Shown: positions 37,229-48,830 of the stretch, piece by piece
Layout of the letters: each line of letters begins with the position of its first letter
Numbering within the stretch: the stretch's first letter is position 1
Origin: Arabidopsis thaliana
Taxonomy: Eukaryota > Streptophyta > Magnoliopsida > Brassicales > Brassicaceae
NCBI RefSeq assembly: GCF_000001735.4
Contig: NC_003070.9
Span: forward strand, 1,736,001-1,800,000
Direction: 5' to 3'
Length of the DNA stretch: 64,000 nt
The notes under the pieces: model-generated
Seen by the model: the letters and a program-made list of their open reading frames with translations, nothing else
What the model was told of the DNA's origin: nothing
Database searches by the model: none
Translations under genes and position numbers: made by a program

Positions 37229-38432
37229 GACACTCACTCTCCTCTAGCTCTCTGTGTGTTTCTCTCTGTTTTTCTTATTATATGAACTTTGTGTTGTGTC
37301 GGGAGAAATACATAAGAGTCGATTTGTTTACTTATAAAAGCCGCGATGTATGATGATGATGATGTGATGGGTTGGCATCTTCTCGCGTGACTAATGTCGT
37401 TTTAAAATTAGTGAGCCCCGACAATTAGGGTATAATTGTCAAAAAGTAAATATGTATCTTGAAATTAAGTAGATGACTAAAATTGGTAATGTGATCCATC
37501 AAAGGCACCAAATACTAATCTTTTAACAAAACTTAATTTTAAACTCAAATTTTATTTTAAAGTTTTATTTAATAGTAGAAGTTAACATGTTAGGGAAAAA
37601 ATCAGAAACAATTAAATGAACAGTACAATTGTTCAGAGAAAATTATGTTATAGTCATCTATAGTCACAGGGGACTGCATGTATATGATGATATGATGTTA
37701 TAACAGATATAATCATAGAACTGTCATAAACTGTAGATGATAATTAACCTTTATGAATGTGAAACACTGTCATTGTAACGACTTGGATGTGACAAAGATA
37801 TACACAGTTGGTCTTGCAGCTGGGGACACGTGGTGGATAAGGAGTGGAGAGATGGGAGATACGAATGAATATGGGCCAACAAAAAGCCACGTTGTCGCTC
37901 AATAATTTAAGTGGGAGGAGAAGATTACAAAGTCACCATCATTATTCTTCTTCACCTCACAATTATTCATCTACATTATATATGGTCACCATGAGGTCCA
38001 TGACCCATTGGAAATACATATGACCACATTTTTATACATTATTTCCCTTTTCCATGCATATTTATAAATGAAATGTTCTTAGAAGAATAATATTGCTTAT
38101 TTTCTTTGTTATATATGTTGGGTTTTTTACCAAAGATTGCCATGCAAGGCATATATATTTATTTGTTTATTCTGGATAAACTAACAACACTAATATTTCG
38201 TATGCTTGAAATCAGACACATAATCAACTTTTAGGTATTCATTCATGGTATTATTCATATGTACAAAATCAACGTAGATCGAGAAGATCAGAAAATCAAT
38301 AGTGATGATGAGATCAACAAATGCAAGGGTGGCATATTCGAATCATTTTATTTGGAAATGACCACATTATTAAAGATGTTCGTATTTCTTATCGGTGCTT
38401 ACTAGTAGTATCACCATTATTCAGTTTACAAG

Positions 38433-38615
38433 TCACCATATATAATTATTAATTAACAAAAAGAGACCCCTTTTATGTTTTCTTATAAAAAGCGTATAAT
38501 TGATTTTGCACAATTTGCACTCGTACGTGGTGTGAGGCTGGGAGGCGCGAGCCATCACGGAGATCGCACTGGTAGGATCCACATGATCTAACGCTTTAGG
38601 CTTTTTTTTCTTCAT
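38433..38615 (-). CDS. Orphan 60-codon open frame, doubtful
   Basis: An ATG-initiated frame starting MKKKKPKALDHV contains a CxxC (ECKLCK) and ends at TAA. Its middle (38520-38600) is clearly more GC-rich than the surrounding DNA, which is why I list it. I recognise no family, splice partner or promoter. It may be chance or a relic of an inserted gene fragment. Confidence 0.15.
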   Translation of the reverse strand: MKKKKPKALDHVDPTSAISVMARASQPHTTYECKLCKINYTLFIRKHKRGLFLLINNYIW

Positions 38616-39610
38616 TTAGCCCCTTAAAGGTTTACTTACACACGTCACTTTTGATACACCAAACAAAGATAAAACAATTCATAAAGACACAACACAGTAT
38701 ACAACTAAATAAATACTAACATTATTATGTTTATGTGAAAGAATGGAGTACTTGTGTTGTTATTTCGAAGAATCAACATGGTGAGACGAGTCCGATAATC
38801 TAATGTGTTTTACCCATTTGTTTTAATGATCTCTAGTTGTAGATTCCGTGAGTCATAGTGGACGATCGGTTCAATTTTACACGGACTCAGCTTGAGAGTT
38901 GAGATGCTGGAGTTGACGTTAACTTATCTATTATTATATTGTCATAAAAATTACATTTTGGTTTACTTGAGATGAGATGTAGTTTCCTTGATTTTTCCTT
39001 TTCTTGCATCTCTATTCATATTCTCTCTGTGAGACTCTTTCTTACAAGGAAGCTAACGGAGACCATATAATATTCCCAATTGCATGCATGATTAAAAAAT
39101 AAGTATGACTTTTTCAATATTTTATTTAATTCTATATGGTTTTCTTAGATGATATTTTTAGACTGAAATCCAGGTTAGTCTTTTATCAATGTGAAGCGGT
39201 GATAATTTCACTTGTGATCTCTAGTACAGTAGAACTAATTGATATGATCAGTGTCATGACTATAATAACATTAAACTGTATTTACTAGATTGAAGGCTTT
39301 AAGCATAGAGTCTATATAGTATTAATTAGCAAATGTGATAAGGAACAAAACAATCATTTAAATAAAGTAAACAGTTGGACATTTAATTTTACCATAGATA
39401 GATCGCCTGTCAACCATTTTATTGTTTAAAAACGATTCCCAATTGTCTTTGGTAAACTCTTGTTTAAGGGGAAGTAGAACAAGTGTTTGAACTTATTGAA
39501 AAGACATCGGAAGATGGAAGGTAAAAGCTGAGAAACTTAAAGATTGCTTGTCACAAAAGTAAGAGAATTGTACACCCTTGTCAACGACTTGGTCTTCTTC
39601 AATTGAATTC

Positions 39611-39618
39611 TATAAAAG
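39611..39618 (+). promoter_or_regulatory. TATA box of ARI12
   Basis: TATAAAAG lies 44 bp before the ARI12 ATG, so the 5' leader must be very short if this box is used. Confidence 0.55.
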
Positions 39619-39654
39619 GAGAAAACGTCCTCTCTTCTCACATTGTATTTTTGT

Positions 39655-42330
39655 ATGGATAATAATTCTGTAATCGGATCGGAGGTGGATGCGGAGGCGG
39701 ATGAGTCGTATGTCAACGCAGCTTTAGAAGATGGTCAGACCGGAAAAAAATCTGTCCAGCGGAATTATGCAACTGTTCTGACAGAGGAAGATATTCGAGC
39801 GCTTATGGAAATTGACGTTCAAAGTGTTTCAGATTTTACTTCCCTCTCCAAAGCTGAAGCCACACTTCTGCTTTCTCACTTAAGATGGTAAATGTTTTTT
39901 TTTCTTTTCTTAAGATTTGAATTTCTTCTTCTACAAGCAACCCCTTTTCTTGATCTCTCTGTTTCTTATATTTTATGTACTTAGGAATGTTGATTGTATA
40001 TGTAAACAATGGTCTGCTGGTGCTCAAAGTGTTAGAGACAGCGTCGGCTTATTGGAGCTTGATCCACCTTCTGATGACAACGAAGTAATTAACAACAATC
40101 TTTCAATCCAAATGTTTCTGTTAATTCTACTTTCTTTCTTTTTCCAACTCTAAGTTAATACAAGATCCCTTAATGTTCGGATAGTATTTTTGCGGAGCCT
40201 GTGGCGAATCACACCCACATAAGAACTTGGCATCGGTCTCTTGTGGTCATCGTATATGCACTCGCTGCTGGACAAGTATGCATTAATATCTCGTTTGAAT
40301 AAAATGGTTTTTCTGATCACTCCTTCTTATTTAGATAAATGACATGTAATGTATAGGCCATATCAACAAAATCATCAGTGAAAAGCCAGCTGCTGAATGG
40401 AATCTTTGGCTGAAATGTCCTGTTCGTGTTGGTCTCCACGCTTCTTGTCCAGCTTCTGTTGGTCTAGATACGATTGAGAGATTTGCTTCCAAGAGAGAGA
40501 AGTTCAATTACAATCAATATCTCCTTAGATCTTACGTTGACAACAGAGAAACAGTAATGACAAGGAATTAAAGAAAACAACGTTAGATAGATCATAGAGA
40601 TCACTTTGAACCATTTGTTGCCTAAAAGGTTTTATTTAGCTTTTTCTTTTTTTGACATTCATTAGATGAAATGGCATCCTATCCAGGGGTCTAGATGCGC
40701 CATTGATCTTAGTCCAGGTTCTGGAAATGCCAGTGTCTCCTGTCACCGTTTGGTTAGATTCTGTTGGAATGTGAGTTTTTTTTAGCTTGAATCCTTTTGT
40801 TTTGAAACCATTTTCTATTACTATATATTGAATCTTAGCTTCAGTGCAGAGAAGACGCTCACAGTCCTGTGGACTGTAAAACTGCTGCAAAATGGTTAGC
40901 AATACACGTTTCTGATATCCAAAACCCGGAACGTCGGTATATTTCCCATTTATGAAATGATTCAGTCTTTTTGGATTATGATTTTAGGCTACTAGAAAAT
41001 GCGGTGCCTTGTCCCAAGTGTAAGCTAAGGATCCCACGAAATCAAGATAATTCACTGAAGATGAAATGCTTACCTTGTAACTATGTTTTCTGTTGGTAAT
41101 ATACTTGTTCTTCTAGCTACTATTAGCTCTTATGATCTTGTGGTTAATTAGTATGATCTTACTAGTATGCTCTTTCATGAAATGTCCTCTGCAGGTTCTG
41201 CCATGTCGACTGGATTGAAGACATGGAAGGAACTGGTGGTGATTTACACTTTTGTACCTTCGATGCTGTCTTGGTACTTTATCAGCTGATGATATTTATT
41301 GAAAAGTTTCTTTTTTATTGATCTTTCATGTACCTTAATTTTCTGATGTTTTTGTAGAGTGATCAACGTGGGAAAATGTCAGAATCTGATTCAAATAGAT
41401 ACGAAGATTGTTATGAAAATTGGGACAGTAATGAATTGGTATATATGCATTTATTTATGAACTTCAAATCCATTATTTACCTATGAAAAATGCATTGATT
41501 TCTTTTGAGTTTGTTTTTGGGCAGTTGATGCAAAAGGAACAAGCAAACCTGCCAAAACTAGATACTATTGTAAGATAAATCTATATTGTCTTTTGTTTCA
41601 ATCTCTGTAGATTAAAGTTGAATCATCTTTTTTTTAATAATCTATTTTCCAGATTCAGGAACTAAGTAACACACAGTTAGAAAACGTATCGCAGCTTAAG
41701 TTCATCCTAGAAGCTGGACTTCAGGTTAGCAAAAGTCAAACTAGTGTGAGAAATATCTTATGTTTTGAGTTTTGGTTTCCGACATAACTTAGGTGATGAC
41801 TGATGCATATATACATGATACAGATCATAGAATGTAGAAGGGTCCTGGAATGGACTTATGTTTATGGATATTACCTTAGAGAGGATGAGGTCGGGAAGCA
41901 AAATTTATTGAAGGATACGCAAGGTATGTAACTTTTGTATATGTATATGCATAAAACACAGAGAGGTTAATTTTAAGGTAACATATTTTTGTTAATCAGA
42001 GAGGTTGAAGAAGTTTGTGGAAAATCTCAAACACTGTTTGGAGACTAATCTGCAGCCGTTTCGTTACGAGGAGGAACCGTCAAAGGATTTCAATGCCTTC
42101 CGCATCAAGTTAACCGAACTAACTAGGTTTGATATTCCATTGTTTCTTGTAATTTTAACAAGATCCAACAATTAAACCCTAAAACCAATCAACTTTTTTA
42201 TTTATTTATTTCTTTCTTTCATAATAGCCTAACGCGGAACCACTATGAGAATGTGGTAAAAGATGTAGAGAATGGCTTAGCTAGTGTTGTCTCTGAGGGG
42301 GAAGCAAGTGGTTCAGGCCGTAATCAATAA
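39655..42330 (+). CDS. ARI12: ARIADNE-type RBR protein ARI12 (AT1G05880), probably without ligase activity
   Basis: Fourteen exons give 496 residues: 39655-39887, 39985-40084, 40185-40275, 40357-40553, 40666-40770, 40845-40894, 40988-41095, 41195-41273, 41358-41438, 41525-41569, 41653-41724, 41824-41923, 42000-42126, 42228-42330. The order is RING1, IBR, RING2, then the Ariadne helical region. RING1 keeps its ligands ([20 protein letters not shown]), but its last Cys pair is spread by five extra residues. In the IBR, ARI5's WCPAPGC is WHPIQGS here and its second SCLC cysteine is Arg. In RING2 the catalytic Cys of ARI5 (C303, in NHGCMHM) is Asn (N280). RBR ligases need that Cys to carry ubiquitin, so this copy is probably inactive or works through RING1 only. 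Published work links ARI12 to UV-B response. It is a tandem paralogue of ARI5. Confidence 0.94.
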
Positions 42331-43630
42331 TCATGATGATTAAATCGAGTCTAATTGTTGAGTTCCAATTTACTACCGATAAATTGGTTTAATTGCAAAT
42401 TGCAGTTTAGGCTGGAATATTGGATATATATTAATTTTATAAAAAAAAACGAGAATGTTCTCTTTTTTTAATGTTTGAAATTACTGTTGTAAAAATGTTT
42501 GAATTGACTAATTATAAAAGAAAATATTGGGTGTGAGTTATGTACTCTGTTTTCTAGGTTTCAAACATTAATATATTATACATAATATAAGAAAAGTAGA
42601 TCATTTTTATAATCTTGCTAGGTTTGAGCCAAAAACGTTGTAATTCATGCATAATTAATATATATCAATGGTACACATTCGTTGCATTTAGATTGATTCT
42701 TGTTCCCTATATTATATGTTACTCGAAATTGTGAATTTGATAAGAATTTTGTGTTGCTCGTTTGTTTGTGTGATTCATCTACTTAGAAGTCTATTGAAGC
42801 TGATGGTGCCAATATGACATCGGTCCGGAATTGCAAACCCTATTAAATACTCAACTCGAGGAAGTCTTCATTTTTTTGAGATGTTTAATTTGGGGTTTAC
42901 CATTCTTTCAACATTTTGACAAATCAAATCCGTCACATCTAAAACTATCTCATTAACTAGAAGATAAAACACCAAAATGCAACACGTAACTCTTTTAATC
43001 ATTTAAAAACAATATACTATAGTTGAATTCTACATGAAATCATTTTCAGTTCAATTTTGGCTTCATGGTGCTTAAACATTGATTTTCCTAGATTTACTTT
43101 ACGTTGAAGAACTAATTATTTTTGTTTTTAATATCACGTGGGTGACTTCTCAAAGAAAATGTCAAAAATCTTTGTAAGAAATAAACAAAATTTCTTTTTT
43201 TAAGAAAAATATCATAGACTTTACTTTTATAGAATTTCCATTGTTCTTAAAATCGATTACTTTGTTCTTTTTTTGGGTCCAAACTTTAAATTGATTACAC
43301 TAATAGTATTAAACTTTTTTTTGTTGGTTACTAAAAATCAATTGAAACCGATAGTGGCAAAAGTCCATATATCTTTCTCTCATCTACTCGATTTCTGAAT
43401 CGCGAACGCAGCGAGCGATCCGGAATCGAGAGAGAGAGCTACCAATTTTTCCAACTTGTTCGGTTCCTTATAAAGCTGTTTACTTTCCCTTGCGAATTCT
43501 CTCTCTCTCTACTATAAAGCAATACCCTTTTCTTTCTTTTTTGGTAACCCCCAAACCCTACTTTGTCCAGCGAGAAAGGAAGAGGGGTTTCGTCTGATTC
43601 CGCTAAATCTCTAGTCTTTATCTAAAGATC
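42331..43630. other. Intergenic region between ARI12 and ARI5
   Basis: AT-rich, no gene seen. The last 250 bp has GA-rich and CT-rich microsatellite-like tracts (near 43428 and 43499) typical of plant core promoters and leaders. Confidence 0.6.
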
Positions 43631-45829
43631 ATGGATTCCGATGATGATATGCACGATATGGACTCGGTAGATTATGATTATTACAGCGGCGGCACCTATG
43701 ATGACAACGATAGTGATGAAACTGATTTCGGGTTTGGTGAGGCTGACACCGACGATGCCGCCATCATCGCCTCCTATCGCTCTAAGGTGGCTTCGATTTT
43801 AGTGTCTTGTTTTGGGCTGCTTTTGCAGAGATGGCGAATGTTGGAAGCTGTTTTTTGTTTGTTTGTTTGGTTTGGTTAATATGGCCTCTTTGTTCATTAC
43901 TCTATCTGGTTGTTAAAGTTTGCAACTTTTTGCCGTTTTGAGCTTACTTTCTTAGTCTTTGGTAGGTTAGTTTTTCCATTCTGTTCCGGCTTTAATGGGG
44001 TATGCTGCTGAGCTTTAAGAAGTTTTTTTTTTTTTGGTTTAAGACTTTTGCTTTATTCATGCAATGTCTAGCCTCAATAGTTCTCTCCCTGTTTATTGGT
44101 TTTAGTTCATATCTGCTCTTATTTTACTTTGACCATATTGACTCAGTGTTGTTGTAATGATGTATGCTTCTAGAGTAATTATGTTGTTCTCAAGGAAGAA
44201 GATATTCGCAGGCATCAGAACGATGATGTTGGGCGAGTTTCCGCGGTCCTCTCCATAACCGATGTCGAAGCAAGTACTTTGCTTCTTCACTATCACTGGT
44301 AAAATCCCTTTTACATTTACTGTGTGATTTTGTTATAAATCTTTCTGTTTCCTTTGTTTTCGATGATATATCCACGACATTGTTTATCCTCTAGTTGTTT
44401 CAAAACGACTTTTCTCTTCCATGGGATTGTTTTGATCTGCTACATTTAATGGACTCTATATTGATGTCCAAACTAGTGTCTTTCTCTAGTTTCCTAATGC
44501 TCCTGAGAAATGTTTCTTTTTTTAGGAGTGTCAGTAAAGTTAATGATGAATGGTTTGCGGATGAGGAGAGAGTTCGCAGAACTGTTGGCATATTAGAGGG
44601 ACCTGTTGTTACAACACCTGATGGCAGAGAAGTAATTCCTTTAATTCTCGACTCGGAATTGTTTTCTATAATTCTCGCTTGGTAAATCATGTTTCACTGA
44701 CGCATGATTTGATGTTTAGTTTACATGTGGAATATGCTTTGATTCCTACACTCTTGAGGAAATTGTATCGGTTTCTTGTGGTCATCCTTTCTGCGCTACA
44801 TGTTGGACAGGTATGTTTTTTCCCTCCATTATCGTTAGATGCTTACATCTGTAGCTTCTTCAGAAACAGCGATTGTTGATTTATTACTTTCCTTGGATTT
44901 ATCTGAGTGTTTATTTAGTTAGCATTTCGGTTTACACATTTTAAAAGATATTTGCCTATGAATTTAATTGTTAAGCTTTAGTTTCCTTCATGTCTGGAAT
45001 GCGTAGATCTAAGTTTTATATACTGTTTTTCCTACTAAAACATCTCTTTTCTGATACCTTTCGTTTTATACTGTGCACTTTTGTAGGTTATATAAGCACA
45101 ACCATCAATGATGGCCCAGGCTGTTTGATGCTAAAATGTCCCGACCCTTCTTGTCCTGCTGCTATTGGTCGAGATATGATCGATAAGTTGGCTTCTAAGG
45201 AAGACAAGGAGAAGTATTATAGATATTTTCTTAGATCTTATGTCGAAGTCAACAGAGAGGTAAGCTTCCAAGATAATATATATTCAGACTGCATATCTTC
45301 ATGCAAGAAGCATAAACTACTTGATGCTCTTGCGAGTTCTTTCGATCCGTCTATATAGTTTAAACTTTAAAATTCAGTTTATCCGCGTGTCCTCCCTATG
45401 ATGCTTTAATTGACTCCAATTTCCAGGAAGCTTTTACTTCTCTATACTGGCTATTACAATTTTTAGCATATACTAGTATTGGTCGAAGATTTTCTCTGTC
45501 TCCAGATTTACCTAATTTTTCCTCTTCTTAATCTTGTATGGAATGGCGTCCAGCTTTTCTTCTTGAATTACATCACAATAATCCCAACGTATTTCAATGC
45601 ATTTGCTTTGAGCAAAGTACTACTTTGTCATCAGTTTTTGTGTCTTTGTGTGTCTAGTTTGAAATATTGCTCGTATTTGTTTTTTCTGTTTCAGATGAAG
45701 TGGTGTCCTGCCCCAGGATGTGAACATGCAATTGATTTTGCTGGTGGGACCGAAAGTTATGATGTTTCGTGCTTGTGTTCGCATAGCTTTTGCTGGAATG
45801 TAAGTTCTTCAAATCAGAGACCATTAATC

Positions 45830-45860
<31 letters not shown>

Positions 45861-48166
45861 GTGTTTGAACCACAATTGTTTTGACTATTTGGTCATTTTG
45901 GAACTGTGATAAATTTGAAATTCCAGTGCACTGAAGAGGCTCACCGTCCTGTGGATTGTGACACAGTTGGAAAATGGATACTAAAGAACAGCGCTGAATC
46001 TGAAAATATGAATTGGTATATGCTCCTTTTATTCGTATTCATGCTCCCTAATCTTCTGGTTAAGTGGTTATTACTACCATATATCACACTGAACAAATAT
46101 ATTTAATTACTTCTGTAACTTAGTCATTTTTCATGCATTTTCCATTTTATTATATTACTTGCTAATCTTATTTTTCCTCCTCATACCCAGGATACTTGCC
46201 AATTCAAAGCCTTGTCCAAAGTGTAAGCGGCCAATTGAAAAGAATCATGGCTGTATGCACATGACATGCACACCACCTTGTAAATTTGAGTTTTGTTGGT
46301 AATGCTTTCTCCACATCTCTGGAAGTATCTTAGTTTGGTTGTTACTCTTTCCCTGCAATGCTGGGTTGCAATTACTGTCTGATATCTTAGGATTTAATCT
46401 TGTGATAGAAATGCAAGATGTGCTCATGAACGTATCTTCGTTTGAATCTTTAGGCTTTGCCTTAACGCATGGACAGAACACGGGGAAAGAACTGGTGGAT
46501 TTTATGCCTGCAACCGGTATGAGGCGGCTAAGCAAGAAGGGTTGGTAAGACCTCTTGTACTTATTTGATCATTTGTGGTGAAATTTTCTGCAATCACTTG
46601 AGCTAATGGTATTGTTTGATTGATATCAATTAAATTTCTCCTGTTTTAGTATGATGAGGCTGAAAGGAGGCGAGAGATGGCAAAAAATTCGCTAGAGAGA
46701 TACACTCATTACTATGAACGCTGGGCAAGCAATCAAGTGGTATGGACAATTTATATTTGATTTCTTATGCTTTTTGTGATTTTCCATCATATATATTTAC
46801 TTTTTAAAGTGATTTGGCAGTCGAGGCAAAAAGCTATGGGGGATCTGCAGAAAATGCAATCAGAGAAGGTAAGAGTTATTAATCTTATTTTTGAATTTTA
46901 TTTCCTTCATCTTTTATCTACCAAATGATAGTTAATTCTTCTTTTGGAGTGGAGAATGATGTGAGCTAGCAGCTATTCCCATTGCTTGTATTTGCAACAC
47001 CAAATTGGATCCAGACTAAGTAGATGCATTGTTGTTACTTTGTGTATTTTGATTTGAATTTCTGGTGCTTATACATGTGTGCAATTATATTGAATTTTGA
47101 ACGTTAAGTTTTTGGAAGTTTCTCACATGCTGATGTCTCACTTTTCCCATTTTTCTGCTAGCTTGGGAAGCTTAGTGACATTCAGTGCACACCAGAATCT
47201 CAGCTCAAGTTTATCGCAGAGGCTTGGCTCCAGGTTAGCAGCTAAAAATCTTCAGATACATGACATTTATGTACAACGTCTCTCTGAATGTTCCCTCATG
47301 TATTTTATACTTTTGCAGATCATTGAATGCAGACGGGTACTGAAATGGACATATGCATATGGATACTATCTACAAGATCATGCTAAGAAACCATTTTTTG
47401 AGTATTTGCAAGGTCAGAACTCTTATCTGTAGATTTCGCTGGAACAGTCAATTGTGTCAGTGAACCCTTGAAGTTGAAGTTTCTCTTGTTGATCTGATCA
47501 GGGGAGGCTGAGTCAGGTTTGGAGAGGCTCCACAAATGCGTAGAGAAGGATATAGAGGTGTTTGAACTTGCTGAGGGCCCTTCAGAGGAATTCAATCATT
47601 TCCGGACAAAATTAACTGGTTTAACCAGGTAATTGTCTTGTTTACATCTATCCGGCTGTTTAGTACGGAACAAGAAAAGACATCAGCTTTTCAGACAGAT
47701 CAATCTAGAATCCTTGTTGACTTAAGATGAGTCTATCTATTGTCTTGTTTACATCTATCCGGCTGTTTAGTACAGAACAAGAAAAGACATCAGCTTTTCA
47801 GACAGATCAATCTAGAATCCGTGTTGACTTAAGATGAGTCTATCTATAGTCATAAGTGTTTGCTATAGTCAGATTGACTCGAATCTATTGTCAGATTCTG
47901 TTGTAGGTTTAGGTGAACTAGTTGATTCTTGGAACAACCATATGTAATGCTAACCCTAATGGCTTCTATCGTGTATGAACAGCATAACAAAAACCTTCTT
48001 TGAAAATCTGGTGAAAGCTCTGGAGAATGGTCTTGCTGATGTGGATTCACAAGCTGCTAGCAGCAAACCAGCTAACTCTAAACCTTCTAGCAAGACAAAA
48101 GGCGGTGGGAAAGGTAAAGGAAGCTCCAAAAATGGCGGGTCCAGCAGAAACCCAGATGGCAATTGA
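43631..48166 (+). CDS. ARI5: ARIADNE-type RBR E3 ubiquitin ligase ARI5 (AT1G05890)
   Basis: Fifteen exons give 552 residues: 43631-43786, 44174-44298, 44526-44631, 44720-44810, 45087-45259, 45695-45799, 45927-46015, 46191-46298, 46454-46544, 46650-46739, 46821-46868, 47162-47233, 47319-47412, 47502-47628, 47983-48166. An acidic N-terminus ([11 protein letters not shown]) leads to RING1 ([20 protein letters not shown]), IBR ([18 protein letters not shown]) and RING2 with the catalytic Cys C303 in NHGCMHMTC. The Ariadne domain follows ([25 protein letters not shown] motif). A Gly/Lys/Ser-rich tail ends the protein. It should accept ubiquitin from E2 on C303 and pass it to substrate. Intron 14 contains a 107-bp tandem duplication and intron 6 a 28-T run. 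Confidence 0.95.
45833..45860 (+). repeat. Mononucleotide T run in an ARI5 intron
   Basis: An uninterrupted run of 28 T lies in intron 6, about 66 nt before the acceptor. Its length is likely to vary between accessions. Confidence 0.85.
47632..47845. repeat. 107-bp tandem duplication in ARI5 intron 14
   Basis: Positions 47632-47738 and 47739-47845 are two adjacent copies of the same 107-bp unit, beginning ATTGTCTTGTTTACATC. I see only two differences (G/A after GTAC and T/G after AATCC), so the event is recent. It is wholly intronic. Confidence 0.92.
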
Positions 48167-48830
48167 GATCTCTCAGGTTTCAGTTACATCACTCAGTCTC
48201 TCTCACAAAGGTCTAGATTACTCAGGAAGAAGAAAGACTTTTTAAGAGTTCAGCAAATTGGAGAAAGGTTTGGGGTTTAGAATACTTTTGACTACACTCC
48301 TGTGAGTTTGAAGGCTGTTAAGGCACAAGACTGCACACACAAGTTAACTATCTCTCTCTGTCTTAAGGGTTCATGATAGTCTTTGCTTACCCTAAATATT
48401 GTATAGTATTAAAGAATCTGCACATTGTTACTTTGGCTTTTGATTGCCTTTTGAACCATCTGAAGTTTCTTATCTGAATTGAGTTCAAGCTGCAAATGGT
48501 ACCACCATTGTGTCATAAGAAAGCATTATTTGGCTCTTTTACAAACTTGCTTGTCAAAGAGAACCCTTCATGCGACTTAATTAATATTGCCTTTGTAATA
48601 ACGCGCGAAACACAAATCTTCTCTGCCTAATGCAGTAGTCATGTGTTGACTCCTTCAAAATTTCCAAGAAGTTAGTGGCTGGTGTGTCATTGTCTTCATC
48701 TTTTTTTTTTTTTTTTTAAAAATTGAATGCGACATGTACTCCTCAACGTATAAGCTCAATGCTTGTTACTGAAACATCTCTTGTCTGATTTTTTCAGGCT
48801 AAGTCTTACAGAAAGTGATTGGGCACTTCA
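48167..48830. other. ARI5 3' UTR and upstream region of the next gene
   Basis: It contains the ARI5 3' UTR, a T run near 48700-48717, and an acceptor-like TTTTTTCAG ending at 48797. The acceptor suggests that the following gene has a spliced 5' leader. No coding gene is seen. Confidence 0.5.

Larger units (their letters stand above)
37229..39654. other. Long intergenic region upstream of ARI12
   Basis: AT-rich sequence over 2.4 kb. It has a GAT trinucleotide run near 37350-37365 and a short GC-richer island at 38520-38600 inside a 60-codon minus-strand frame. No established gene is recognised. The last 60 bp contain the ARI12 TATA box. Confidence 0.6.

Noticed and set aside
38520..38600. tRNA or structured RNA in the GC-richer patch
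   Set aside because: I could not fold a cloverleaf and found no A and B box pair (no GGTTCGAAT-like word).
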